NCBI RefSeq assembly: GCF_025148285.1
Contig: NZ_CP102268.1
Coordinates: 2,273,001 to 2,337,000, forward strand
Length of the DNA stretch: 64,000 nucleotides
Source: Marvinbryantia formatexigens DSM 14469
GTDB taxonomy: Bacteria; Bacillota; Clostridia; Lachnospirales; Lachnospiraceae
Direction of reading: 5' to 3'
The notes under the pieces were generated by a model. The model did not search any database and was not told the origin of the DNA. It worked only from the letters and a program-made list of their open reading frames with translations. Position numbers and translations under genes: made by a program. Positions 23,896-31,863 of the stretch are shown in pieces (the first letter of the stretch is position 1; each line of letters begins with the position of its first letter).

Positions 23896-26088
23896 ATGGC
23901 GATTATTTTTGACGAAGAGAAGCGCGTATTTGCGCTTCATACGAAAAACACGACTTACATGATCGGACTTTCCAGCGAGCCGGGCTATGTGGGGCACATT
24001 TATTATGGAAGAAAGCTGGAGGATGCCGGCGCTTCGTACCTGCTGCGCACCGGGGAGCCGCCGTTTACGCCGTCGGTCCATGCGCGTGAAAAAGGTACGT
24101 TTATGGACGTCTATCCGTTTGAATATCCGGCGGAGGGAACCGGGGATTACCGGGAACCCTGCTTGACGGTGCGGACGGAGGCGGGACACCGTGTCTGCGA
24201 GCTGCATTATAGGCGGCACGAGATTTATGACGGAAAACCGGGACTTTTGGGGCTTCCGGCAACCTTTGGAAGGGACGGCGGGTGTCAGACGCTGGACATT
24301 TACTGCGAGGATGAGGTGATTGGTCTGGAGGTGCAGCTGCGCTACAGCATATTTGACGACAGCGACGCCATCATGCGGAGCGTCTGCGTGCGCAACGTAT
24401 CGGATAAAAAGGTTTATCTGGAGCGCGTGCTGAGCGCCTGCCTGGATATGGATAATGAGCAGTTTGAGCAGATCGCGCTGGCGGGTTCCTGGGCACGGGA
24501 GCGTCACATCGGGCGCAGACCGCTGACCTGCGGGCAGCAGGGCGTCTCATCGGTGCGTGGTGAGTCCAGTCATCAGATGAATCCGTTCCTTGCACTGGCA
24601 ACGCCGGAGACGACGCAGGATACCGGGGAGGTGTACGCCATGAATTTTGTCTACTCCGGCAATTTCCTGGCGCAGACGGAGCTGACGCAGCACGATACGG
24701 TGCGCATGGTGATGGGGATTCATCCGCGGGGCTTCTGCTGGCGGCTGCTGCCGGGGGAGAGCTTCCAGGCGCCGGAGGCGGTGCTGGTGTATTCGGACGC
24801 CGGGCTTGGGAAAATGACGAAGACCTTCCACGATTTGTATCGCAATCACCTGATACGCAGCAGATATCTGCACGAGGAGCGCCCGGTGCTGATTAATAAC
24901 TGGGAGGCGACGTATTTTGATTTCGATTCGGACAAGCTGCTGGCAATCGCCCGCGAGGCGAAGAAATCCGGCATTGAAATGCTGGTGATGGACGACGGCT
25001 GGTTTGGACGGCGGAATGCGGACGACAGCTCGCTGGGAGACTGGTATGTAAATGAGGAGAAGCTGAAGGGCGGGCTGAAAAAGCTGGTGGATGAGGTGAA
25101 GGCACTCGGCATGAAATTTGGCATCTGGTTTGAGCCGGAAATGATCTCACCGGATTCCGACCTTTACCGGGAGCATCCGGACTGGGCTATCCAGGTGCCG
25201 GGAAGGGAGCCGGTGATGAGCCGCCAGCAGTATGTGCTTGATTTGTCGCGCCCGGAGGTGGCGGATTACGCCTATGAGTGCGTGGCGTCCATTCTGCGTC
25301 AGACAGATATTGACTATGTAAAATGGGATATGAACCGTCAGCTCACGGATATCGGCAGTGCGCATCTGGAGGCGGACTGCCAGGGAGAGCTGCTGCACCG
25401 CTATGTGCTGGGACTTTATCGTATGCAGGAGCGTCTGGTGACGGAATTTCCGGATCTGCTGCTGGAAAACTGCTCCGGCGGCGGGGCGCGCTTTGATGCG
25501 GGGATGCTGTATTACAGCCCGCAGATCTGGTGCTCAGATGATACGGACGCTGCAGAGCGTCTGGCGATTCAGGAGGGAACGGCGCTTGTCTATCCGCTCT
25601 CCACGATGGGCGCGCATATCAGCGATTGCCCGAATCACATTGTCGGACGGCAGACGCCGTTTGAGACGCGCGGTTATGTCGCTCTGGCTGGGACGTTCGG
25701 CTATGAGCTTGATATTACAAAAATACCGGAAGCGGAGCGCGCGCAGATTGGGCAGCAGGTGGATATGTATCACAAATATAATGAGCTTGTGCGCGAGGGC
25801 GACTACGACCGTATCGCGTCCTTCCGGGAAAATCATCTGTACGACTGCTGGCAGGTGACGGCGAAGGATGCGAGCGAAGCGCTTGTCACCTATATCCAGG
25901 TGCTTGCGGAGCCGAATCACCGCAGCCGCCGTGTGCGCCTCAAAAATCTGCAGCCGGATGCGCGTTACTGGCTGGAGGATACCGGGGATACGTACAGCGG
26001 AGCCCTGCTTATGAACGCCGGAATCCTCGTCCCGTCGATGAAGGGAGATTACGCCGGAAAGCTGTATCACTTTGTGAAGGTGGAGTAA
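23896..26088 (+). CDS. GH36 alpha-galactosidase
   Basis: This 730-residue cytoplasmic alpha-galactosidase (EC 3.2.1.22) has an N-terminal beta-supersandwich (about 1-330) and a TIM-barrel with LVMDDGWFGRRNADDSSLGDW. The nucleophile is Asp478 in VKWDMNRQ, the acid/base is Asp548 in CSDDTDA, and ENCSGGGARFD lies between them. A C-terminal beta-domain follows. The two catalytic positions have the same numbering I recall for Geobacillus-type enzymes. It removes alpha-1,6-galactose from imported galactomanno-oligosaccharides, so the GH130 enzymes can process the backbone. The gene is the last of the mannan run, and a strong terminator follows at 26189. Confidence 0.95.
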   Translation: MAIIFDEEKRVFALHTKNTTYMIGLSSEPGYVGHIYYGRKLEDAGASYLLRTGEPPFTPSVHAREKGTFMDVYPFEYPAEGTGDYREPCLTVRTEAGHRVCELHYRRHEIYDGKPGLLGLPATFGRDGGCQTLDIYCEDEVIGLEVQLRYSIFDDSDAIMRSVCVRNVSDKKVYLERVLSACLDMDNEQFEQIALAGSWARERHIGRRPLTCGQQGVSSVRGESSHQMNPFLALATPETTQDTGEVYAMNFVYSGNFLAQTELTQHDTVRMVMGIHPRGFCWRLLPGESFQAPEAVLVYSDAGLGKMTKTFHDLYRNHLIRSRYLHEERPVLINNWEATYFDFDSDKLLAIAREAKKSGIEMLVMDDGWFGRRNADDSSLGDWYVNEEKLKGGLKKLVDEVKALGMKFGIWFEPEMISPDSDLYREHPDWAIQVPGREPVMSRQQYVLDLSRPEVADYAYECVASILRQTDIDYVKWDMNRQLTDIGSAHLEADCQGELLHRYVLGLYRMQERLVTEFPDLLLENCSGGGARFDAGMLYYSPQIWCSDDTDAAERLAIQEGTALVYPLSTMGAHISDCPNHIVGRQTPFETRGYVALAGTFGYELDITKIPEAERAQIGQQVDMYHKYNELVREGDYDRIASFRENHLYDCWQVTAKDASEALVTYIQVLAEPNHRSRRVRLKNLQPDARYWLEDTGDTYSGALLMNAGILVPSMKGDYAGKLYHFVKVE

Positions 26089-26188
26089 ACCGTTGCGGTC
26101 GGGCTGCCGGTGAAGGATGCGGATGGAATAGCAGCCGGACCGCCGTCCGGGGACGCGGATATGGAAAATAGAATAAAACGTATGAGAA

Positions 26189-26230
26189 ATGCCTGCCGGA
26201 GGGAAATGCGCTCCGGCGGGCATTATTTTT
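26189..26230 (+). terminator. Intrinsic terminator after the mannan gene run
   Basis: A 13-pair stem (26189-26201 with 26211-26223, GC-rich with GCCGGAG/CTCCGGC) is followed by TATTTTT. A second copy of CGCTCCGGCGGG lies 30 bases downstream. The remaining bases up to 26381 show no gene. Confidence 0.85.
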
Positions 26231-26381
26231 GCCGTTTTGCGGCGGCGCGCTCCGGCGGGTGCAAAAGTTTCACAAACTACATATTTTTTTAATATCATCC
26301 CAACAAAATCCCGCTCCCGTTCATCTAATAGGTGTAATATAAAAAAGAGAGCCGGACCTCTGAGAAAGAAGGGAAATTACG

Positions 26382-26945
26382 ATGAACCTGCTGATAAGAA
26401 AAGCAAAAAAGCATGACAGGGCTGCGTTCCAGGAGCTGATGGAGCAGCAGGGCAAGGCAATGTATAAGGTAGCGAAAGCGATTCTGAAAAATGATGAAGA
26501 TGCTGCCGATGCGATGCAGGAGACTGCGCTTGTGTGCTGGGAAAAAATAGATACGCTGAAGAAGGATAAATATTTTCAGACATGGCTGATGCGTATTCTG
26601 ATTAACAACTGTAACGCGATCTGGCGCCAGCGCGCGCGGATGATTGCCGGCGGGGAGGTGCCGGAGGCGGCATTTTCCGAGGAGGGCTACGCGAACGCGG
26701 AATGGGAGCAGTTTTTGAACTGTCTGGATGAAAAATACCGCACTGTTATTGTGCTGTATTATGTGCAGGGATTTAAAACCAGAGAAATTGCCGAAATCCT
26801 GGAGATAAATGAAAATACCGTGAGGGGCAGACTGGTGACAGCGCGGAAAAAGCTGGAGGTTCAGTACCGGAGCGCGGATAATATCATAAGACAGGCGGAA
26901 TTTACGGAAAAAAGATTGTTTTGCATGGCTGAGAGGAGAATTTAA
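26382..26945 (+). CDS. ECF-type RNA polymerase sigma factor
   Basis: This 187-residue sigma-70-family factor has region 2 (AILKNDEDAADAMQETALVCWEKI...YFQTWLMRILINN) and region 4 (LDEKYRTVIVLYYVQGFKTREIAEILEINENTVRGRL). It has no other domains, so it belongs to the extracytoplasmic-function class. It is followed after one base by a membrane-anchored DUF4179 protein, the usual anti-sigma partner in Clostridia. Cell-envelope stress sensing is inferred from this pairing. GAAGGGAAA precedes the ATG. Confidence 0.9.
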   Translation: MNLLIRKAKKHDRAAFQELMEQQGKAMYKVAKAILKNDEDAADAMQETALVCWEKIDTLKKDKYFQTWLMRILINNCNAIWRQRARMIAGGEVPEAAFSEEGYANAEWEQFLNCLDEKYRTVIVLYYVQGFKTREIAEILEINENTVRGRLVTARKKLEVQYRSADNIIRQAEFTEKRLFCMAERRI

Positions 26946-26946
26946 T

Positions 26947-28110
26947 ATGGGCAGATTTGATAATATGATTCATGGATTGCAGGAGGATATGGAGGTTCCG
27001 GAGAAGGTCTGGGAAAAATATACCTATACGCTCTCACAGCTTCCGGATAAGAAGGGGACATCGGTGCGCAGAAGAAAGAAATATGTCTGGGTTGCTGCGG
27101 CTGCGGTGCTTGCAAGCGGAGCAGTCAGTGTCGGCGCCGCGGCATATATCAGGTGGAGCCAGTCGCTGGAGAATGAGCTGCACATAACGCCAGAGCAGCG
27201 GGAGGAGCTTGTGGATAATAAGATGATGACATCCTATTCCGGTTCTGGAAAGTCTGTCACGCAGGGAGATGTCACGGTGACACTGCAGGACTGCGTTGTC
27301 GGCAACTATGCCGCGGTCATTTCCTTTAAGGTGGAAGGCTATCAGCCGCCGGAGGGGATGCAGCCGCAATTTGCCTACGCCCATGCGGAGGTGGACGATG
27401 GCGGGGACAGCATGTATGGTGGCAGCGAATCTTACGACTTCTATGATGGTCTGGTTTCGGATGGAAACGGCGGGACGGTTCATGCGGACGGCACACCGGT
27501 GGAAGAGGGAGAGCAGAGCAGCTATGTGCTGGAGGACGGGAGCATGGAATACCAGATATGGCTGAACCGGGATAAAAGCGATTACTATATCGGAAGACCT
27601 ATCCATGTGGAGCTGCAGGATCTTGGCTATTACACCGGAAAGGTAAGCGATGTGGAGGTCGAGGCAGAGGGAACCTGGAGCTTTGACTGGACGCTGCCGG
27701 GAAAGGATATGACAGAAACGTATACGCTGGATGCAGAACTGGGAGAGAGCGGCGCGGTAGTGCAGCAGGCGGAGCTTTCGCCGCTGTCCGCGGTAATTCT
27801 GTATGACTTCCCGAAACAGGAGATGACCGAGACTGGAATCGGCGCGGACGGAGAAGAGACCGTGCATACAACCTATGTGGAACCGCCCATCTTTGCCGGA
27901 GTGCGCATGAAGGACGGAACGATCTCGCTTCTCTATGGCGGAGGCAGTCTGGGATACACGGAGGAAAATCCCGATATCTTCAAATATATGACCACCTTCC
28001 AGCAGGTGATAGATGTGGAGCAGGTGGCGGACCTTTTGTTTTGGAAGTCCTATTCGGAAACGGACACGGTGCCAGCAGAAGAGAAATTCTATATTGTGCC
28101 GCTGGGGTAG
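26947..28110 (+). CDS. DUF4179 anti-sigma factor
   Basis: This 387-residue protein has a short cytoplasmic N-terminus (residues 1-45, ending in RRRKK) and one transmembrane segment (about 46-66, VWVAAAAVLASGAVSVGAAAY). A large extracytoplasmic part contains the DUF4179 domain (LENELHITPEQREELVDNKMM...SVTQGDVTVTLQD) and a beta-rich C-terminal half. The layout is that of single-pass anti-sigma factors that hold an ECF sigma factor at the membrane until a signal arrives. It starts one base after the sigma gene. The released signal and the regulon are unknown. Confidence 0.85.
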   Translation: MGRFDNMIHGLQEDMEVPEKVWEKYTYTLSQLPDKKGTSVRRRKKYVWVAAAAVLASGAVSVGAAAYIRWSQSLENELHITPEQREELVDNKMMTSYSGSGKSVTQGDVTVTLQDCVVGNYAAVISFKVEGYQPPEGMQPQFAYAHAEVDDGGDSMYGGSESYDFYDGLVSDGNGGTVHADGTPVEEGEQSSYVLEDGSMEYQIWLNRDKSDYYIGRPIHVELQDLGYYTGKVSDVEVEAEGTWSFDWTLPGKDMTETYTLDAELGESGAVVQQAELSPLSAVILYDFPKQEMTETGIGADGEETVHTTYVEPPIFAGVRMKDGTISLLYGGGSLGYTEENPDIFKYMTTFQQVIDVEQVADLLFWKSYSETDTVPAEEKFYIVPLG

Positions 28111-28154
28111 AAAGAGGGGGGTTAATCAAATACCCCGCCGCAGGCACGGCACTT

Positions 28155-28288
28155 GTTACTGTTCACGTCGTTCACAGTAACCTTCGCAAATCCATTTAAA
28201 ATTCGCTCCGCGAATGGGATTTGCTCACACCAGAATCACTTTCTTACGGACTTTGCAGTGAATGCAAAGTCCTAACATGAACAGTAAC
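28155..28288. repeat. Structured intergenic element bounded by GTTACTGTTCA/TGAACAGTAAC
   Basis: A 134-base element with perfect 11-base terminal inverted repeats (28155-28165 and 28278-28288). It contains GCAAATCC/GGATTTGC (28186-28193, 28217-28224) enclosing ATTCGC/GCGAAT, and a perfect 10-pair hairpin GGACTTTGCA (28248-28257)/TGCAAAGTCC (28263-28272). A further ACAGTAAC at 28174-28181 can pair with the left end. Shorter members of the family occur at 48339 and 53620. No open reading frame or transposase is present, so a MITE- or REP-like element is likely. Confidence 0.55.
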
Positions 28289-28328
28289 CGACATTTGGTT
28301 CAGTGCCCGCGGGAATAAAGCTGACATC

Positions 28329-28397
28329 TTGACAAATTGAGAAAAGCACATCATAATTAACTTGAAAGTTATTTACTTAAAAGTTAATTATGATGTG
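28329..28397 (+). promoter_or_regulatory. Orphan promoter overlapping a 17-base inverted repeat
   Basis: TTGACA (28329-28334) and CATAAT (28352-28357) are 17 bases apart. A perfect 17-base inverted repeat (28347-28363 with 28381-28397, starting CACATCATAATTAA) covers the -10. No gene follows on this strand. On the minus strand the same hairpin lies just after the GNAT stop and is followed by CTTTTCTC, so it may instead be that gene's terminator. Confidence 0.45.
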
Positions 28398-28402
28398 TAC
28401 AT

Positions 28403-29002
28403 TTAAAACAGAGATTTTATATCCAAATCGGGGAAAGCAATGACCGGCGCGGGAACAGCCGGATGCTCCCCGATTATTTTTTCCATCCAGACCATGTTGT
28501 ACCACGTCCCGAATTTGTAGCCGCATTTGTAAAATTCCCCGACCAGACGGAATCCGAGATGGGCGTGGAACTGCATACTGTTTCTGTCCAGATGAGCATC
28601 AGCCGCATCGTTTTCCGGGCAGCCGATGCAGGCGTTCAGACTGAGAATATTCTGTGCTCTGGAAATTTCTTCAATCTTTGCGTAAAGCATCTTCCCTATC
28701 CCCATTTTGCGGCAGTCTTCCCGCAGATAAATGCTGGTCTCCACCGCCCAGTCATAGGCGGCTCTGCCGACAAAAGGACTGGTGTAAGCATATCCAAGCA
28801 GCTCTCCGTTTCTCTCCGCGGCGATATAAGGATAGCGCTGCAGGGTCTTCCGGATGCGCTTCTCAAAAGCTTCCGGTGACGGCACGTCATATTCAAAGGA
28901 AATTGCTGTTTTTTCCACGTAGGGTGCGTAAATATCTAATAACTGCCGGGCATCTGCCGGTGTGACAGGTCTGATGCGGATATCCTCTGTTTTCATAATC
29001 AT
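28403..29002 (-). CDS. GNAT acetyltransferase, phosphinothricin-acetyltransferase-like
   Basis: This is a 199-residue GNAT-fold enzyme. The N-terminal IRIRPVTPADARQLLDIYAPYVEKTAISFEYDVPS is the hallmark of the Pat/Bar/YncA subgroup. The acetyl-CoA-binding motif A is YLREDCRKMGIGKMLYAKIEE, and the C-terminal part HAHLGFRLVGEFYKCGYKFGTWYNMVWMEK is also diagnostic. It would N-acetylate an amino acid analogue or similar small amine. The ATG at 29002 is chosen because AGAAGGG precedes it. The longer upstream extension has no ribosome site. Confidence 0.87.
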   Translation of the reverse strand: MIMKTEDIRIRPVTPADARQLLDIYAPYVEKTAISFEYDVPSPEAFEKRIRKTLQRYPYIAAERNGELLGYAYTSPFVGRAAYDWAVETSIYLREDCRKMGIGKMLYAKIEEISRAQNILSLNACIGCPENDAADAHLDRNSMQFHAHLGFRLVGEFYKCGYKFGTWYNMVWMEKIIGEHPAVPAPVIAFPDLDIKSLF

Positions 29003-29070
29003 GAAATCCCTTCTGTATAAAATAATATAAAAACGAATATATTGTAGCAGCAAACCGGGCTATAATGCAA

Positions 29071-29736
29071 TCAAAAATCGGAAAAAGACATAATGTTTAA
29101 TTTGCCGATAAAATAAAAGCCGTTTGATGTATGACCGTTCATGGTGGAAAATGTCAGATGGTTGTATTCTAATTCCGAAAATCTGCTCAGAAGCTGTTTT
29201 ATCCATATTTCGTCGTGATGTCGGCAGACTGCGCCTTCCGGTAACTCAAATACACCGTAAATCTCATAAATTTCTTTGAATTTTTCGTATCGTATGAGAT
29301 TCCGTTCGTCTGTATTTAGTAAAAAATCATTTACGTACAGAATGCCCTGCGGTTTTAATACCCTTTCAATTTCATTTAATAGATGTTCCTGTTCCTCATT
29401 GGACTGTATGCAGGTTAATACTGCAAAAAGAATAACAGCGTCAACGCTATTGTCCGGAAGAGTAATAGCATCGTTTCTCATTACCTGCAAATCGAGATAC
29501 GGAAATTGCTGCTTTCCGCGCTCTATCATAGCGGCTGAAAAATCAAGCCCTGTCAGATTCCGGTAACCGTTGCAGTATAATTCGTTAAGCGTGCGTCCAT
29601 ATCCGCAGCCCACATCAAGAATGTGACTATCTTTTTTTACGAATTTAGCAAAAGCTTTTGCCTGGAATGGGGTGGTAAATTCCTTATCTTTTGCTACACT
29701 GTTCCAGTATTCTTCCTGTTTCATTTTTGGTTTCAT
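29071..29736 (-). CDS. Class I SAM-dependent methyltransferase
   Basis: This is a 221-residue Rossmann-fold methyltransferase with motif I ILDVGCGYGRTLNEL, the acidic loop LTGLDFSAAMIERG, motif NDAITLPDNSVDAVILFAVL and the post-motif LKPQGILYVNDF. The substrate cannot be read. The start at 29736 follows AGGAGGTC. The upstream in-frame extension would run across the promoter region shared with the divergent regulator gene at 29825, so it is rejected. A regulatory link to that divergent gene is plausible. Confidence 0.85.
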   Translation of the reverse strand: MKPKMKQEEYWNSVAKDKEFTTPFQAKAFAKFVKKDSHILDVGCGYGRTLNELYCNGYRNLTGLDFSAAMIERGKQQFPYLDLQVMRNDAITLPDNSVDAVILFAVLTCIQSNEEQEHLLNEIERVLKPQGILYVNDFLLNTDERNLIRYEKFKEIYEIYGVFELPEGAVCRHHDEIWIKQLLSRFSELEYNHLTFSTMNGHTSNGFYFIGKLNIMSFSDF

Positions 29737-29787
29737 TGATGTTTGACCTCCTTTTCTTGAATTATAGCGGAATTTATGATAGTCTGA

Positions 29788-29803
29788 TATGAGAAATCTC
29801 ATA
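29788..29803. promoter_or_regulatory. Palindrome between divergent methyltransferase and YeiL-like genes
   Basis: TATGAG-AAAT-CTCATA is a perfect inverted repeat in the 88-base divergent gap. Its two-fold symmetry suits a Crp/Fnr-family dimer, so the adjacent regulator may bind it. Confidence 0.4.
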
Positions 29804-29824
29804 CTGTTTAATAGGAGTTGCGTT

Positions 29825-30514
29825 ATGATAATAAAAGATGGCAACGGAGCAAAGAAAAATGACAATTATTATTTCCCTCTATCAGATTTTTTTAGCTTTG
29901 ATATCCGTCCTTATACTTCAATTATACGATTTGACAGTGAAGAAAATCTTTTGCAGGAAGGGGAAACGCCGCGTTTTTTATATTATCTGACAGAGGGAAG
30001 GGCGAAATTATTTCTTTCACATGGAAATGGACGCATTTCGCTCATTAATTTTCTGGACGCGCCATGCTTTATCGGAGAAATGGAATTGTTTGGCGCACAG
30101 AAAACTGCAAATGGCGTGACCGCAATTACACCATGTATCTGTTATGCAATCCGGATAAGAGATTGCAAAGAGAGAATATTGAGTGACACAAAATTTTTGC
30201 GATGTCTTTGCATGTTATTGAGCCGGAAGGCGGTTGGAAATACCTGTAATTATTCCAAAAATCAATCTTACTCACTGGAAGTCCGGCTGGCAGATTTTAT
30301 TCTTTTAACATCGTGCAACCGGATGTATCGTGAGAAGCATACGGAAGTGTCTGAATTCCTGGGGGTGACATATCGCCATTTGCTGTATGTATTAGCAGAT
30401 TTTGTAAAACGGGGATATCTGAAAAAAACAGACAGGGGTTATTTGATTCAGGATATGGATGCGCTCCGGAAGTTAGCGGAAAATATAACGGGCGGGAATA
30501 CCTGCCGGAAATGA
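29825..30514 (+). CDS. Crp/Fnr-family regulator, YeiL-like
   Basis: This is a 229-residue regulator with an N-terminal cyclic-nucleotide-binding-like beta-barrel (LLQEGETPRFLYYLTEGRAKLF...FIGEMELFGAQ) and a C-terminal winged helix (EVRLADFILLTSC...SEFLGVTYRHLLYVLADFVKRGYLKK). The order and spacing match YeiL-type regulators rather than FNR, since no N-terminal cysteine cluster is present. The effector is unknown. The ATG at 29825 follows AGGAG. It is divergent from the methyltransferase and followed after 7 bases by a Nudix gene. Confidence 0.82.
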   Translation: MIIKDGNGAKKNDNYYFPLSDFFSFDIRPYTSIIRFDSEENLLQEGETPRFLYYLTEGRAKLFLSHGNGRISLINFLDAPCFIGEMELFGAQKTANGVTAITPCICYAIRIRDCKERILSDTKFLRCLCMLLSRKAVGNTCNYSKNQSYSLEVRLADFILLTSCNRMYREKHTEVSEFLGVTYRHLLYVLADFVKRGYLKKTDRGYLIQDMDALRKLAENITGGNTCRK

Positions 30515-30521
30515 GGAAAAT

Positions 30522-31142
30522 ATGGAGAAAAACGAAAAATGGCTGGAATGGGCGGTGGAGCTGCAGAGCATAGCGCAGGCAGGTCTGTTTTATGGAAAAG
30601 ATGTTTTTGATAAGGAGAGATATGAGCGCATCCGGGAAATCTCCGTGGAAATGCTCAGTTATAAAACGGAAATCCCGCCGGAAAAGGTAAAGGAGCTGTT
30701 CTGCTGCGAGACGGGCTATCAGACGCCCAAGCTCGATACGCGCGCGGCGATTTTTGAGGATGATAAAATTCTGCTGGTGAAGGAGAAAAACGGAAAATGG
30801 TCGCTGCCAGGCGGCTGGGTGGACGTGAATGTATCCGTGAAGGAAAATATTATAAAGGAAGCAAAGGAAGAGGCGGGGCTGGATGTCTCTGTTGATACCG
30901 TGATTGCAGTGCAGGACCGCGAAAAGCATAATCTTCCGGTATACGCTTATAAAATCTGCAAGGTATTTGCGCTCTGCTCCGCCAGAGGCGGTCATTTCCA
31001 GGCAAACTCAGAAACCGTGGAGAGCCGTTATTTTGGCAGGGATGAGCTGCCGCCGCTGGCAGAGGACAAAAATAATGAGGAGCAGATACAGATGTGCTTT
31101 GAAGCATATCACGCGGAAAACTGGAAAACACAGATAGACTGA
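30522..31142 (+). CDS. Nudix hydrolase with N-terminal helical domain
   Basis: This is a 206-residue protein with an N-terminal helical Nudix-associated domain (WLEWAVELQSIAQAGLFYGKDVFDKERYERI) followed by a Nudix domain (about 70-190, LLVKEKNGKWSLPGGWVDVN). In the box the metal-binding core is KEAKEEAG. The first glutamate of the consensus is replaced (VNVSVKEN), as in many YjhB-type members. Hydrolysis of ADP-ribose or a related nucleotide is expected. It lies 7 bases after the YeiL-like gene and 12 bases before a flavin-binding protein, so the three are likely co-transcribed. Confidence 0.85.
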   Translation: MEKNEKWLEWAVELQSIAQAGLFYGKDVFDKERYERIREISVEMLSYKTEIPPEKVKELFCCETGYQTPKLDTRAAIFEDDKILLVKEKNGKWSLPGGWVDVNVSVKENIIKEAKEEAGLDVSVDTVIAVQDREKHNLPVYAYKICKVFALCSARGGHFQANSETVESRYFGRDELPPLAEDKNNEEQIQMCFEAYHAENWKTQID

Positions 31143-31154
31143 GAGGGAGAATAA

Positions 31155-31625
31155 ATGAGACGCAAAGACAGAGAAGTGACGGATTTTGAGGAAATTATAG
31201 CGATTATAAAAAAGTGCGATGTGTGCCGCATCGCGCTGAACAACGGCGGTTATCCGTACATTTTGCCGCTCAATTTCGGGCTGGCGGTGCAAGGCGGCAG
31301 AGTGGAGCTGTATTTTCATGGCGCGGCGGAGGGCACGAAATATGAGCTGATACAAAAAGACAACCGGGCGGGCTTCGAGATGGACTGCGGGCATGTTCTG
31401 CACCTGGGCGAAAATAACTGCAGCTGTACAATGGATTACGAAAGCGTAGTTGGATATGGACATATCGAAATGATTCCGGAGGAAGAAAAATACGACGCGC
31501 TGCGGATTCTGATGCAGCATTACCGCGAGGGGGATTTTCCGTTTCAGCCGGCGGTTGTAGCGAAAACAAAAGTGTTTCGGCTGGTCGTTGAGCAGATGAC
31601 CGGAAAAATCAGAGATAAAAAATGA
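31155..31625 (+). CDS. Pyridoxamine 5'-phosphate oxidase-like flavin-binding protein
   Basis: This is a 156-residue split-barrel protein of the NimA/PNPOx-like group. It begins MRRKDREVTDFEEIIAIIKKCDVCRIALN, followed by PYILPLNFGLAV and LYFHGAAEGTKYELIQKDNRAGFEMDCG. These are typical of small FMN-binding reductases annotated as 5-nitroimidazole-resistance-like proteins. The physiological substrate is unknown. It is the last gene of a short operon and is followed by a hairpin terminator at 31637. Confidence 0.88.
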   Translation: MRRKDREVTDFEEIIAIIKKCDVCRIALNNGGYPYILPLNFGLAVQGGRVELYFHGAAEGTKYELIQKDNRAGFEMDCGHVLHLGENNCSCTMDYESVVGYGHIEMIPEEEKYDALRILMQHYREGDFPFQPAVVAKTKVFRLVVEQMTGKIRDKK

Positions 31626-31636
31626 ACTGTAAGGAC

Positions 31637-31662
31637 AAAAATCTCAACACGTTGAGATTTTT
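31637..31662. terminator. Hairpin terminator after the PNPOx-like gene
   Basis: AAAAATCTCAA (31637-31647) pairs with TTGAGATTTTT (31652-31662) across a four-base loop. The A/T flanks make it potentially active on both strands. Between here and 31750 I see no gene. Confidence 0.7.
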
Positions 31663-31752
31663 GAAAATGCCCGGAATGGAAAAATCAATGGAGACTCTAC
31701 CCCCTGTCATATTGTTGTTCTGTTACTGGCGGGGAATATGTAAAGCAGAGCT

Positions 31753-31850
31753 TATAGGGAACTTTTTGCGAAAATATAACAGAAAAAGTTCCCTATATAA
31801 AATTGACAATTAGGGAACTTTTTTATAAAATAGAGATGAAAAAATTCCCT
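31753..31850. repeat. Cluster of AGGGAACTTTTT repeats upstream of fic-like gene
   Basis: TATAGGGAACTTTTT (31753-31767) and its exact complement (31783-31797) form a 15-base inverted repeat. A third direct copy, AGGGAACTTTTT (31812-31823), lies between the -35 and -10 boxes of the Fic gene promoter. A fourth, degenerate inverted copy (AAAAAATTCCCT, 31839-31850) abuts the ribosome site. The placement is that of multiple operators for a tightly autoregulated gene. Confidence 0.6.
31803..31831 (+). promoter_or_regulatory. Promoter of the Fic-fold gene
   Basis: TTGACA (31803-31808) and TAAAAT (31826-31831) are 17 bases apart, with an AGGGAACTTTTT operator-like repeat filling the spacer. Confidence 0.65.
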
Positions 31851-31863
31851 GAGAGGTGAGAAC

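Noticed and set aside
26281-26381. ECF autoregulatory promoter upstream of the sigma factor gene
   Set aside because: No convincing -35/-10 pair of an ECF class could be recognised. The A/T-rich stretch alone is not enough.
31622-31813. A 63-codon frame after the PNPOx-like gene
   Set aside because: It runs through the hairpin terminator and the AGGGAACTTTTT repeats, has no ribosome site and no recognisable sequence.
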